Shown here in pieces: positions 10,895-19,505 of a stretch of 64,000 nt of DNA. A program made the translations under genes and the position numbers. Source of the DNA: Ochotona curzoniae (taxonomy: Eukaryota; Chordata; Mammalia; Lagomorpha; Ochotonidae); assembly GCF_017591425.1 (NCBI RefSeq), contig NW_024466599.1, positions 27,876,001 through 27,940,000 on the forward strand. Direction: 5' to 3'. Numbering within the stretch: position 1 is the stretch's first letter; every line of letters begins with the position of its first letter. The notes under the pieces were generated by a model. It was given only the letters and a program-made list of their open reading frames with translations. It had not been told where the DNA came from and did no database searches.

Positions 10895-11195
10895 TTGTTT
10901 AAAAATGATCCAGTCTTGGAATCCCATACTTTACTGGTTCATGTCCCGGCTGCTCTACTTCCCATCCAGCTCCTTGTTTGTGACCTGGGAAAGCAGTCAG
11001 GGATGACCCAAAATCTTGGGATCCTTCATCTGTGTGGAAAACCTGGTACAAGCTCCTGGATCTTGGCTTTGGATCAGCTCAGTTCGGGCTGGCCATTGTT
11101 GCCACTTGGTGAGTGAAGCAGTGGATGGAAGATCTTTTTTCTGTCTCTTCTTTTTGTAAATCTGACTTTCCAATAAAAAAATAAAAACTTAAAAA
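10895..11195 (+). mobile_element. C-type SINE, 5' part degraded
   Basis: From about GGAATCCCATAC through CCCATCCAGCTCC, GGGAAAGCAGTCAGGGATGACCC, GATCTTGGCTTTGGATCAGC and a GACTTTCCAATAAAAAAATAAAA tail. The usual head is missing or unrecognisable. About 95 bp on its left (10801-10894) is unassigned. Confidence 0.85.
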
Positions 11196-11249
11196 ATAAT
11201 AAAGAAAATCATCCACTCTGTAACAGCAGAAAATTGATCAAAATATTTT

Positions 11250-12425
11250 ACTGAGTCAATTCTTTTTTAAATTACTTTTTTCCCCATTTTTCTCTTTTAT
11301 TTTGATAATCTTTACATGATTAGGGCACAAAGGGTCAGGGATTACAGGAAAGTAGGTAAGGCCATTTTTTCCACATTCTTTTTGTATGTGTTTCTGGGGT
11401 AAGGAGGGAGATAAAGGGAGAAGCCCTACCCAACCTCCCACCTCATCCCAGGGTCCCCGACATGGGGTGTGTTCCAAAGGCACTGCTCTAGAGGTTTCAA
11501 TAATTCAACAGTTCCAAATTGCTGCCAATCTTGCCATTCCAAGCATGATGAAATCTCTTCAGAATCCACTGGCTGACACAGTCCACCTTAGGATTGCTGT
11601 TTGCCCAGATCTTCACTGCCAACACGTGGCTGGGGCAGATGATCCATTTGTTCTGTCCTTGGTCCTCTGTGTGGTGCCAAGTATCTTCTGCAGGCTCCAA
11701 TGGACCACCATTTCCTCCATGTGCACTTGGATATACTGTCTACAGGCTCAGCTTTGGCACGTGCACTCCACGGTCAGACCATGGAACCTGCAATTCTCTT
11801 CATGATTGGAGTTCTGGGATCAGCAGTTCAGTTGGAGGGATCCCCAAAGAAACATTGTCTGAGGTGATCCCAGACATGATTCTTGTGTGTGAATAACAGT
11901 ACAGGGTCCGGCACAGTCTGTCACCCCAGTCAGCTTATACCTGTGCTGATGGTTGCAATTGCTGGATCAGTTCTGTTTCCAGAGCTGCCTTCCACACGAA
12001 CCAATGGGTGTTGCAGTCCAGTCTGATTCTGCCCACATCACATTCAGCCCTCACACAAACCAGTAGGAGCTGCAGCCTAGTTGGAGTGACCCACAATAAC
12101 CCCCACCAGGTCTGCCCTCTGCCCTGGTTCCCATGCCTGCCAGTATGGACAGCAGATTTGTCCAATATGTCCCACATCCCATTTAGCTCTTACAAATGTC
12201 AATGGGCATTGAAGCTTAGTTCAACCCTACCAGCCCTACTTTCCAGCCCACACACATGCTGGCAGGTGCCACTCTGTCTAGCCAACCCTGTCCCAGTCCT
12301 GGTTTTCATGTGCTCCAGTGGGAATGGTAACCCAAAAAGGAGGTGCCCACTATTTCCCTCCTGGGCCCACTCCTGGATCATGTACTCTCTCCTGGTGGTT
12401 CTACAGTTTAACTTAGTCAATTATT
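11250..12425 (-). mobile_element. L1-like 3' tail with tandem array, copy 3
   Basis: The minus-strand order matches copy 1: a C-rich tandem part (about 11990-12420), then a unique part, then a tail ending ...CATGTAAAGATTATCAAAATAAAAG. It shares CCAAGCATGATGAAATC...CCACTGGCTGACACAGTCCA with copy 1 (CTGTTGGCTGACCCAGTCCA). Several short open frames run along it because the sequence is stop-poor. Confidence 0.55.
11990..12420 (-). repeat. Degenerate ~60-bp repeat units
   Basis: Units contain CCAATGGGTGTTGCAG (12000), CCAGTAGGAGCTGCAG (12060), CCAGTATGGACAGCAG (12140), GTCAATGGGCATTGAAG (12197), GCTGGCAGGTGCCAC (12260) and CCAGTGGGAATGG (12315). Motif and spacing match the larger array at 2080-3300. 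Confidence 0.5.
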
Positions 12426-12495
12426 CATTACAGAAATTCATCCACTCAGGTGAACAATATTGATACATATAGTTTGCATTAAAATCTTTCTACTC

Positions 12496-12821
12496 AGGGC
12501 CTGGTGCAATAGCCTAGTGGCTAAAGTCTTTGCCTTGCAACTGCCAGGATCCTATATGGCTGCCAGTTCTAATCCTAACAGCCCAACTTCCCGTCCAGCT
12601 CCTTGTTTGTGGTCTGGAAAAGCAGTCGAGAACGGCCCAAATCCTTGGCACCCTGTACCTGCGTGGGAGACCTGGAGGAGGCTCCTGGCTCTTGGCTTCA
12701 GATCAGCTTAGCTCTGTCCATTGCAGCCACTTGGAGAATGAGCTAGCAGAGGAAAGATCTTTCTCTCTGTATCTCTTTTCCTCTGTATTGCTGACTTTTC
12801 AATCAAAATAAATAAATCTTT
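12496..12821 (+). mobile_element. C-type SINE, full length
   Basis: Head AGGGCCTGGTGCAATAGCC, B-box-like AGTTCTAATCC, and tail AATAAATAAATCTT. A perfect 15-bp duplication AAAATCTTTCTACTC (12481-12495 and 12822-12836) flanks it. The duplication begins at TT/AAAA, the expected L1 endonuclease site. Confidence 0.93.
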
Positions 12822-12836
12822 AAAATCTTTCTACTC

Positions 12837-13054
12837 TTGGAGATATCTGGATATACCTTGAATAAGCTTTCCTATTAGGTTATAGAAATTTATTGAAATA
12901 AAAATCAAAGATAATAAAAATATTAACTATTATTTATTGGGGCATCATCTATGTCATGAAACATTTTGGTATTGAAACACAATTGAAACGTAGAAATTTT
13001 ATGTATTTAAAGTATACCAGTTGATTATTTTATATTCTTAGTGAAATAATCATT
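12837..13054. other. Unassigned AT-rich spacer
   Basis: No repeat recognised. The phrase TTAGTGAAATAATCATTAAA at 13038-13057 recurs almost exactly at about 13518-13537. Confidence 0.5.
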
Positions 13055-13070
13055 AAAGTTTACACATATA

Positions 13071-13372
13071 GGGCCCGACGCGATGGTGCAGTGGTTAAGG
13101 TCCTCGCCTTGCTCGCCCGGGATCCCATATGGGCGCCGTTTCTAATCCCGGCAGCCCTGCTTCCCTTCCAGCTCCCTGCCTGTGGCCTGGGAAAGCAGTC
13201 GAGGACGACCCAAAGTTTTGGGACCCTGCACCCACGTGGGAGACCCGGAAGAGGCTCCTGGCTTCAGATCGGCATAGCATCGGCCGTTGCGCTCACTTGG
13301 GGAGTGAATCAATGGACGGAAGATCTTCCTCTCTGTCTCTCCTCTCTGTATATCCACCTTTCCAATAAAAAA
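13071..13372 (+). mobile_element. C-type SINE, youngest subfamily
   Basis: Near-consensus copy: head GGGCCCGACGCGATGG, then GTGCAGTGGTTAAGGTCC and CTCGCCCGGGATCCCATATG, and the 3' diagnostic TATATCCACCTTTCCAAT. Flanking duplication AAAGTTTACACATATA (13055-13070) and AAAGTTTACAAATATA (13373-13388) differs at one base. It shares diagnostic bases with the copies at 48448 and 62857. Confidence 0.94.
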
Positions 13373-13388
13373 AAAGTTTACAAATATA

Positions 13389-13540
13389 AAATTTGATATA
13401 ATTTAATAAAACACAAATATATTTAGTTTCATTACATTTAGTTAAATGTAAATATAATTAGATATAAACTTTAATATGTTTCTAAAATAGAAATAAACTA
13501 TATAAATTTTATAAATTTAGTGAAATAATCATCAAAAGGG
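13389..13540. other. Very AT-rich spacer
   Basis: Almost entirely A and T with scattered TATA and TTTAG words. The last part repeats the sequence left of the preceding SINE (AGTGAAATAATCAT). Confidence 0.6.
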
Positions 13541-13780
13541 ACTGGTGTAGTGGCATGAAGGTTAACCCTCTGCCTGCTAGAGTCAACATCTCTTATGGGC
13601 ACTGGTTCATGTCCTGGCTGCTCCACTTCTGAGCCAGCTCTTTGCTTATGGCCTGGGAAAGCAGCAGAGCATGACCTAAGTCCTTGGGCCCCATGCCCAC
13701 GTGTGTCACCCAGAAGTTTCTGGCTGTCAGCTTCAGATCAACTCAGATCTGGGAGTTGTGGCCACTGGGAAGTAAATCTT
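13541..13780 (+). mobile_element. Old C-type SINE (interrupted), 5' part
   Basis: Head GGGACTGGTGTAGTGGCATG, CACTGGTTCATGTCCTGGCTGCTCC, GCCTGGGAAAGCAGCAGAG and CTTCAGATCAACTC. The pyrimidine-rich segment is missing. A second SINE sits in its A-rich tail, and the remaining tail resumes at about 14112. Confidence 0.85.
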
Positions 13781-13793
13781 TAAAAATCTTTTT

Positions 13794-14098
13794 TTTTAAG
13801 TGTTTATTTTTATTACAAATTCAGATATACAGAGAGGAGGAGGGACAGAAAGGAAGATCTTTCATCCAATGATTCATTCCTCTTGTGGCCGTAACGGCTG
13901 ATGCTGCGCCAGGTTTCCTCCAGGTCTCCCACGTGGGTACAGGATCCCAAGGCTTTGGGCCATCCTTGACTGCTTTCCCAGGCCACAAGCAGGGAGCTGG
14001 ATGGGAAGTAGAGCTGCTGGGATTAGAATCGATGCCCATATAGGATTCCAGCATGTTCAAGGCGAGGACTTTAGCCAGGAGGCCACCGCGCCGGGCCC
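13794..14098 (-). mobile_element. C-type SINE nested in an opposite SINE
   Basis: Reverse copy with ATATACAGAGAGGAGGAGGGACAG, CAGGTCTCCCACGTGGGTAC, GGGATTAGAATCGATGCCC and CCACCGCGCCGGGCCC. A perfect 13-bp duplication TAAAAATCTTTTT (13781-13793 and 14099-14111) flanks it and sits in the tail of the older plus-strand SINE. Confidence 0.93.
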
Positions 14099-14139
14099 TA
14101 AAAATCTTTTTAAAATTTATCTTTAAAAACAATCTTTAA

Positions 14140-14478
14140 ATAAAAATTGCCACAGTCAAGCTAATTGATGTTGATGTATCTGACTTGAGACAGGTGCTAT
14201 TTTTTCTTTTTTCTTTTGTTTTTGTTGTGAGATTTGCTCAGATCTTCTCTCAAAAAATTTCACAATGCAATAATTCTGGATTATATTGTTAACTATAGTC
14301 ATATTATAGTCTAATAAATCTCCAGGACTATTATTACTCTTGTGCAGTTGAAATGGTTTACCCATTTACCAATATCTCCCCACCTTCCCTTTCTTCCAGC
14401 TCCTGGTGACCATCATTCTACAATCTGGTTTTATGAATTCAACTGCGTTAGATTACACATATAATTGATATCAAACAG
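14140..14478 (-). mobile_element. LINE-1 (L1M/MA-type) 3' end, part 1
   Basis: Antisense L1 3' UTR and ORF2 end. The plus strand has TTGTTAACTATAGTCATATTATAG, CCAATATCTCCCCACCTTCCC, CAGCTCCTGGTGACCATCATTCTAC and GAATTCAACTGCGTTAGATTACACATATAA. It is cut by a solo LTR at 14479 and resumes at 14962 with no loss of sequence apart from the 6-bp duplication. Confidence 0.8.
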
Positions 14479-14955
14479 TGTCGCAGCGGCCCAGCAGCAG
14501 CGACACTAAAACGACGAGGCATGCTCTTGAGGGTCCGGGAAAAGCTGGAACCGGACCCTCACTGCCAAAAGCAGCTGCATTTAAATCCTTATCTCCACTG
14601 GCCCTGTCCCCATTGGCCTTAGCTTTCCTCCCCACTTCTTTGGCCATCTTCCTGCCCCCCAGTCTTTCTTGTCTGTCTTCGTCTATCTGTCCGTCCATCC
14701 GTCTGTCCTCTGCCTAGCATTTACAGGCTACTTTTAAATCATTCTCCACCAATCACCTCTCCCCGTGGGTTCACTTGGCGCTACGTGATAGGCCAGGAGC
14801 AATGACATAATCGTGGGGGTGGGCATTAGCCTATCCCTGTGACTTCCTGTTTACCTGCTTGCAAGACCAACCCTGCTTCCTGGCCCTGGGCCAGCCGCCA
14901 TCTTGCCAAGGTCCCTCCTAATCCCAGGAGTGGCTTTAGCACCCCACTCCCCACA
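14479..14955 (-). mobile_element. Solo LTR of an endogenous retrovirus, class II-like
   Basis: A 477-bp block beginning TG and ending CA, richer in G+C and CpG than its surroundings, with a perfect 6-bp duplication AAACAG (14473-14478 and 14956-14961). A 6-bp duplication and an AAGATGGCGGC motif near the 5' end (minus strand) fit a betaretrovirus/IAP-like LTR. On the minus strand a reversed CCAAT box (14748-14757) precedes a TTTAAAAG TATA-like box (14731-14738). No canonical AATAAA is seen. No internal viral genes remain, so it is a recombined solo LTR. Orientation is less certain than the boundaries. Confidence 0.82.
14895..14905 (+). promoter_or_regulatory. YY1-type motif in the LTR
   Basis: CCGCCATCTTG is a full match to the classical YY1 binding consensus. 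It lies inside the solo LTR, where retroviral promoters often carry YY1 sites. Function is not shown by sequence alone. Confidence 0.5.
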
Positions 14956-14961
14956 AAACAG

Positions 14962-15199
14962 TATTTGTTTTTCTGTGTCTGACTTATTTTATTCAGCAAA
15001 ATGTCCTTCAGGATCATTCATGTTGTCACAAATGACAGGATTTCCTTCTTTTTAAAGGCTGAAGAATATCCCATTGTGCATATAGACCACATTTTCTGTA
15101 TTCATTCATCTTTGCTGACCATTGCGTGTTTTTCCCTGTCTTGACTGTTATACAGTGACTATGGGAGAGACCATATCTTCAAGATTTTTATTTATATAT
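14962..15199 (-). mobile_element. LINE-1 (L1M/MA-type), part 2
   Basis: Continues the antisense L1: TATTTGTTTTTCTGTGTCTGACTTATTTTATTCAGC, CATTCATGTTGTCACAAATGACAGG, CTGAAGAATATCCCATTGTG and TGACTATGGGAG. These are the reversed ORF2 C-terminal region in the normal order. Confidence 0.85.
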
Positions 15200-15412
15200 A
15201 CAAGGGCACGTTAGAAAGTTTTGGGAAAATTGAACTAGCAAAAATTTGCTTTTGTTATAAAATTTTTTTTAAATTCATGCATAGTTCTTTCACAATATGT
15301 ATTTTCATTAGCTTTTTGAAGACCCCTTATATGCATGGATTTCAAAATTTGTTTTGCACGAAAATAAACTTTTAATCCATTTTTTCAATGAATAGGTTGA
15401 AATGCCTTCATA
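15200..15412. mobile_element. MITE-like palindromic repeat, copy 2
   Basis: It inserts between two contiguous parts of the antisense L1. Landmarks are AAATTCATGCATAGTTCTTTCACAATATG, CTTTTTGAAGACCCCTTATATGCATGG and TTTGCACGAAAATAAACTTTTAATCC. The outer ends are roughly inverted (CAAGGGCACG... and ...TGCCTTCATA). A TA-rich junction on both sides suits a mariner-like element, but that is inference. Confidence 0.6.
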
Positions 15413-15470
15413 TAATTAGAAGTAGGATTTCTGAGATATAGGCAGCTTTAGTTGTTTTCTAAAATTTTGT
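15413..15470 (-). mobile_element. LINE-1 (L1M/MA-type), part 3
   Basis: Short continuation (AATTAGAAGTAGGATTTCTGAGATATAGGC), corresponding to the reversed L1 segment 'cccagtagtgggattgctggatcatatggt'. It lies between the MITE-like element and a SINE. Confidence 0.65.
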
Positions 15471-15735
15471 TTCACTTGCTTTTAAATTGAAAGGTAGGGA
15501 GGTAGATCTTCCATCTACTAGTTCATCCTTGAAATGTGCAGAACTGCTAGGACTGGGACAAAGAAAGGAACCAAACACTCAATCTGGATGCAGATCCAGA
15601 TTTACCTGATTTACCTGAGCTCTTGTATCTCAGCTGCTGCCTCCTGTATGCACACAGACAGACGGCTGTTTCTCATACGGCACAAGGCTGTCTCCAGTGA
15701 TGACTTAACCACTCGGTCGAATGAGCACTTCTGTT
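15471..15735 (-). mobile_element. Old C-type SINE inside LINE-1
   Basis: TTGAAAGGTAGGGAGGTAGATCTTCCATCTACTAGTTCATCC at the tail side and GATGACTTAACCACTCGGTCGAATG at the head. The middle is diverged. The L1 resumes immediately after it. Confidence 0.65.
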
Positions 15736-15880
15736 TTCCATTCATGTCTGTGCCAATTGACATTTCCAGCAGCAGTGTACACGGATTCCCTATTATTTAC
15801 ATTCTTCCATCACTTATCTTTCACTGTGTAACGCACTCTAAATACACTTTAATCTTTACAAGATTTAATAGAGTGAGCAA
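15736..15880 (-). mobile_element. LINE-1 (L1M/MA-type), part 4
   Basis: TGTCTGTGCCAATTGACATTTCCAGCAGCAGTGTACACGGATTCCC matches the reversed L1 segment 'gtaccaatttacattcccaccaacagtgtacaagggttccc'. It ends near an A-rich tract at 15880. Confidence 0.75.
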
Positions 15881-16269
15881 AAAGAAAAAAAAAATCTGTA
15901 GTGTCATATTGTAGTGTAATAGATAGTACAAGCCCCCTGGCTACCTCTAGGCTGCAGGCAATCCTAGCTGACTCCCTGGGTGCAGGAAACGAGAGGAAAT
16001 CTGGTCACAAGCTGGCTGAGAAGCCAGGAGAGAATTTTTGGGCTTCTCCCACCTGGTGCGTGATGTGGATGATGCAGATAACCTTGCCAGGAAACTCCTC
16101 CAGTGGTAGTGAGTGTTCAGATGTGAAGTGTAGGAGCTGGGGCAGCGGTGGGGGCCCTCACACACCTCCAACCACTCATCCCCTCCGGGGAAGCCAATAC
16201 AGAAATCTGCCTCTACTCATAGCCTTCTGAGAATCTACCTAGTGGACCTGTCTGGTTGCTGGATATAAT
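15881..16269. other. Unassigned, relatively GC-rich segment
   Basis: No known repeat recognised. It is more GC-rich than its surroundings and ends at a MIR. Open frames on both strands (plus about 109 codons, minus about 74) overlap and show no domain, so I do not call a gene. It could be an unrecognised lagomorph repeat. Confidence 0.45.
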
Positions 16270-16455
16270 TAGAGATATTAAGTTTCTACTGTGCGTCTTC
16301 TCAAAAATCTTATGAATTATGCATAATTATCCAATTTAAGAAATGAGAAAATTAAGGTTGAGAGGAATTAGGGGAGTTGCCCAACATCATTAGACAGTCT
16401 GCAACTGAACAATGGGCAATTCAAACTCTGGCCTGCATCTTTCTTAACCCATTAA
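16270..16455 (-). mobile_element. MIR SINE, ancient
   Basis: Reversed MIR core AATTTAAGAAATGAGAAAATTAAGGTTGAGAGG, then GGGGAGTTGCCCAACATCATTAGACAGTC and GCAATTCAAACTCTGGCCTGCATC. Typical order with about 25-30% visible divergence. Confidence 0.75.
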
Positions 16456-17821
16456 GTCCCAAACTTTCAGTTCAGTCAATATTTCAGTGACATTAACACA
16501 GGTACATTAAAACATGTTGCAAATCATGATCTTGGGTTGCATTTTCATTATAATTAAGAACAAAAATTGAGATTTTCTTGTAAGTAGGATGCTAGAACCA
16601 TATAGTATCTTACGTATACAAGCTATACCACCAATAGGCCATTGGGCAAATAAGATACCCAATCATACACTACACAACATACTAAGAAGTGACTTTTCTG
16701 ACTTGTTCAACAAGTATTTTTGGTGGAAAGAATAAAGAATTACATCACACTTTGGACACTTATATTGTCACTTTCACTTGCCATGGCTTGTTTTGATATT
16801 GTTATTGCTGGTTGAGAACAACATGGTTTCTTGTGTCAAATCTGACATCATCTTAGACAACAGTAAACCCAGGAATGCTATGCTTCTGTCCTCTTGTTAG
16901 TTTCTCATTTCATCATCTTAGATGTGCTAAGATGTCTGTTTTTGAAACCAAACAAGTTCATGAAATTTTTCCTGCCTTTCTTCACAAGTAGGTGAATAAT
17001 CCATGCATTCAGGAGGCACGAGTGAGGGCCAATGCACCATTCTTTTTCTTTTCACCCCTATGAGAAGTAGACTATTCAGAAACGAAGAAATTAGGTTCAT
17101 CCACACCACTGTGGAAATTGTGATAGGTATCCAGTCAATACCCTTGAATGAGGCACACTGACTCTACCCTTTACATCCTGTGTCCATCTTCAAACTTGGC
17201 CAAGTGATTCTAGTGTATCACAACTTATTCCAATGTTTACTATCTGACAGTTTACAATGAAAATTTATTTATATTGAATTGTAATTATACGACATTCTTG
17301 TTTGCTTTTCTTTCATCAGTCTTGTCCATTTCAGAGAACACTTATTTAGTCTTTTCCCTTCCCCAAGATGTTTGAAAGGCAGCAGTATATTTCAAGACAC
17401 CTCACATAACTACGCAGTATAAGTTGTCCCAGTGCCCCTGGATATAGAGCAGTTGTTTTCAAACAATGGTCATTTGAAATATAGTTCATTTCTCATAATA
17501 AAATGACAAATTATTTATATAAAATAACTTTAGAAATGCATTTCATATATAACAAATCAGTAATGCATGTAATCTTTTTTCACTTGAATATTTAGTAAAA
17601 GTAATTGCACAGTAAAGGTCTTGTCGTTTTCACAGGGAATTCTAAAATAGTTTCAAATGCCGTAATCACCTGTTTTCTCTAAAAGCATGTTTGTGTTAGA
17701 GTTAGTGTCTGGTATGTTTATGGTTTGATTTAAGTTTCATAGTTGTCTTATACAGCATGACGGGGTACAACGGGTTAATCTCTAACTCATGTTCGTTTTA
17801 GTCCTCAGGGTGGTTGCTGCG
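16456..17821. other. Unassigned non-coding DNA
   Basis: About 1.4 kb with no recognised repeat or exon. Mostly AT-rich. Confidence 0.5.
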
Positions 17822-17926
17822 ATGCGGGGATGTTACAAACATCTCACCTTGGCATTTTTCCTGCTGCTGTCTTTGACCATCTCATTTATTATTACTGATT
17901 TTATCCAAAGTTCAACAACATGTTAG
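17822..17926 (+). other. Short open frame with signal-anchor-like peptide (doubtful)
   Basis: A 34-codon frame starting MRGCYKHLTLAFFLLLSL, followed by a further hydrophobic stretch (TISFII) and ending in a TAG stop. It looks like a short membrane-anchor N-terminus. A polypyrimidine/CAG acceptor-like sequence (TTTTAGTCCTCAG) ends just upstream at about 17808. No family is recognised and no second exon is evident. Hydrophobic short frames arise easily by chance in T-rich DNA, so a gene here is unlikely but worth one comparative check. Confidence 0.15.
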
Positions 17927-17965
17927 AGAATTTTTGAAGTACCATTGAAATCAAGTGCTCAGACT

Positions 17966-18261
17966 TTTAATTTTTAAAGATTTATTCACACCTATGGGAA
18001 AGTCAAATTTACAGAGAGAAGGAGAGACAGACAAATATCTTCCATCCACTAATTCACTCCCTAAGTGGACGGGATGGCTCCTGAGCCAGGAGCAGGCGCC
18101 TCTTTCAGGTCTCTGTAGGTATAAGGTCCTGGATTGCTTTCCCAGGCCATAAGCAAGGAACTGGAAGGGAAGCAGAGCCACTGGGACACAAAGTGGCGCC
18201 CATATGGGATCCTGGTGCATGCAAGGCGAGGACTTCAGCCACTAGGCTACCACGTTGGACC
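17966..18261 (-). mobile_element. C-type SINE, full length
   Basis: Reverse copy with TTTACAGAGAGAAGGAGAGACAG, CCATAAGCAAGGAACTGGAAGGG and head CTACCACGTTGGACC. A perfect 14-bp duplication CAAGTGCTCAGACT (17952-17965 and 18262-18275) flanks it. Confidence 0.93.
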
Positions 18262-18275
18262 CAAGTGCTCAGACT

Positions 18276-18671
18276 GACGACCATGTACTGCCGAGTTACT
18301 TGCACACTGTCTCTTTGTCTTCCAGCCTCACGTGTTTGACATCTTACAGTCTAAGGGTTCTTGCAGGGAAGGGCCAGTTAAAATTCCTACAGGCAAGTAT
18401 TTTATTTCTCATGGCCTTGCAATAGAGGAAAAAGTCTCTTTTGAACTCATGAAAGTGTATAATGCAAAGATTTTCATGGAGTTCTTTTCAAGATGTACCT
18501 CATTTCACAAGTAAAATAGTGAGTACAGTGGCAACATTAGGAATGGTCATTGTGTTTTGCTATTTCAAGCTTTTGATTATTTTATTTGTCCATTTTTATA
18601 TGATAGAACTTATGAGATAGTTACAGGACTAAATATTCTGCATCTGTTTCTTTTCATTGCTGCTAAAGAAG
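18276..18671. other. Unassigned non-coding DNA
   Basis: It contains an acceptor-like TCTCTTTGTCTTCCAG ending at about 18325, followed by 62-63 stop-free codons to a TAA at about 18514. No ATG opens that frame and no donor or protein family is recognised, so I do not call an exon. Confidence 0.4.
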
Positions 18672-18854
18672 GGATTGAGTGGTAGCCTTGTGGCATGGCT
18701 CAGCCTCCATGGGAGACCCAGCTGGAGCTCTGAGCTCCTGGTTTTGGCCCAGCCCATCCCTGGCTGTGGCAGTCATTTGGAGAATGAATCAATGGATGGA
18801 AGATGTTTGTCTCTTGACCTTTTAAATGAAAGCTAAAATAGTTAAATAAATAAT
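18672..18854 (+). mobile_element. C-type SINE, internally deleted
   Basis: Head GATTGAGTGGTAGCCTTGTGGC joins directly to CCTCCATGGGAGACCCAGCTGGAGC, so the B-box region is missing. It then reads TGGAAGATG...TCTCTTGACC and a TAAATAAATAATA tail. It abuts an opposite SINE. Confidence 0.75.
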
Positions 18855-19184
18855 ATTTTAAAGATTTATTTTTTATTTTTAATGCAAAGTCAGATATACA
18901 GAAAGGAGGAGAGACAGAAAGCAAGATCTTCCATCAATGATTCACTCACCAAGGGCTGCAATGGCTGGAGCTGAACCAATCCAAAGCCAGGAGTCAGGAG
19001 CCTCTTCAGGGTCTCCACCACAGGTGCAGGCTCCCAAGACTTTGGGCTGTCCTTGACTGTTTTCCCAGGCCACAAGCAGGGAGCTGGAAGAGAAGCATGG
19101 CCAAAGGGATTAGAATTGACGCCCACATGGGATCCTGGCATGTGCAAGGTAAGGACTTCAATTGCTAGGCTACCGCACTGGGCC
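18855..19184 (-). mobile_element. C-type SINE, full length
   Basis: T-rich tail, AAGTCAGATATACAGAAAGGAGGAGAGACAG, TTTTCCCAGGCCACAAGCAGGGAGC, GGGATTAGAATTGACGCCC and head CTACCGCACTGGGCCC. Tail-to-tail with the preceding SINE, forming an inverted pair. Confidence 0.92.
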
Positions 19185-19303
19185 CATGAGACACTTTACT
19201 AATCAAATATACCTGGTAACTTAATCCTTTAATGTTGAAATGGCTTCAGTTTCTTTTGCCAGCAAAGTTGACTGGTAACTGTCTTACTTTTGTTTCTATA
19301 AGG

Positions 19304-19306
<3 letters not shown>

Positions 19307-19357
<51 letters not shown>

Positions 19358-19362
19358 ACACA
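19307..19362. repeat. (CA)n microsatellite, ~56 bp
   Basis: Nearly uninterrupted CA repeats with one CATA interruption near the right end. A length like this is usually polymorphic. Confidence 0.97.
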
Positions 19363-19414
19363 GGACTAGACATTAGAAAGTGTGTGGAAATTGGTATTCA
19401 AAGATAAATTAGGT

Positions 19415-19505
19415 ACAAAACATTTTCGAAACCCATATCTAGTTTTCATCACATCATACAGCTTCCATAAACTTTTTAACAGCCTGTGTACATGTTTGTA
19501 CAATT
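19415..19505. mobile_element. MITE-like repeat fragment, copy 3
   Basis: CATTTTCGAAACCCATATCTAGTTTTCATCACATCATACAGC...CCATAAACTTTTTAACAGCCTGTGTAC follows the family order 'ttttttgaaatccatgcatagttttttcataatac...ccatgaactttttgaagacc'. Partial and diverged. Confidence 0.4.

Noticed and set aside
13071..13160. tRNA-like A and B boxes
   Set aside because: Present as the RNA polymerase III promoter of SINE copies. No cloverleaf or intact tRNA gene is formed.
12530..13396. Several 80-100-codon frames with QLPACGLGKQSR or LPAPCLWPGKAV peptides, repeated across the window
   Set aside because: These are translations of the C-type SINE consensus in different frames, not a protein family.
18326..18514. 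Stop-free frame of about 62 codons after a TCTCTTTGTCTTCCAG acceptor-like site
   Set aside because: No ATG, no convincing donor, no recognised protein family. Acceptor-like strings are common in T-rich DNA.
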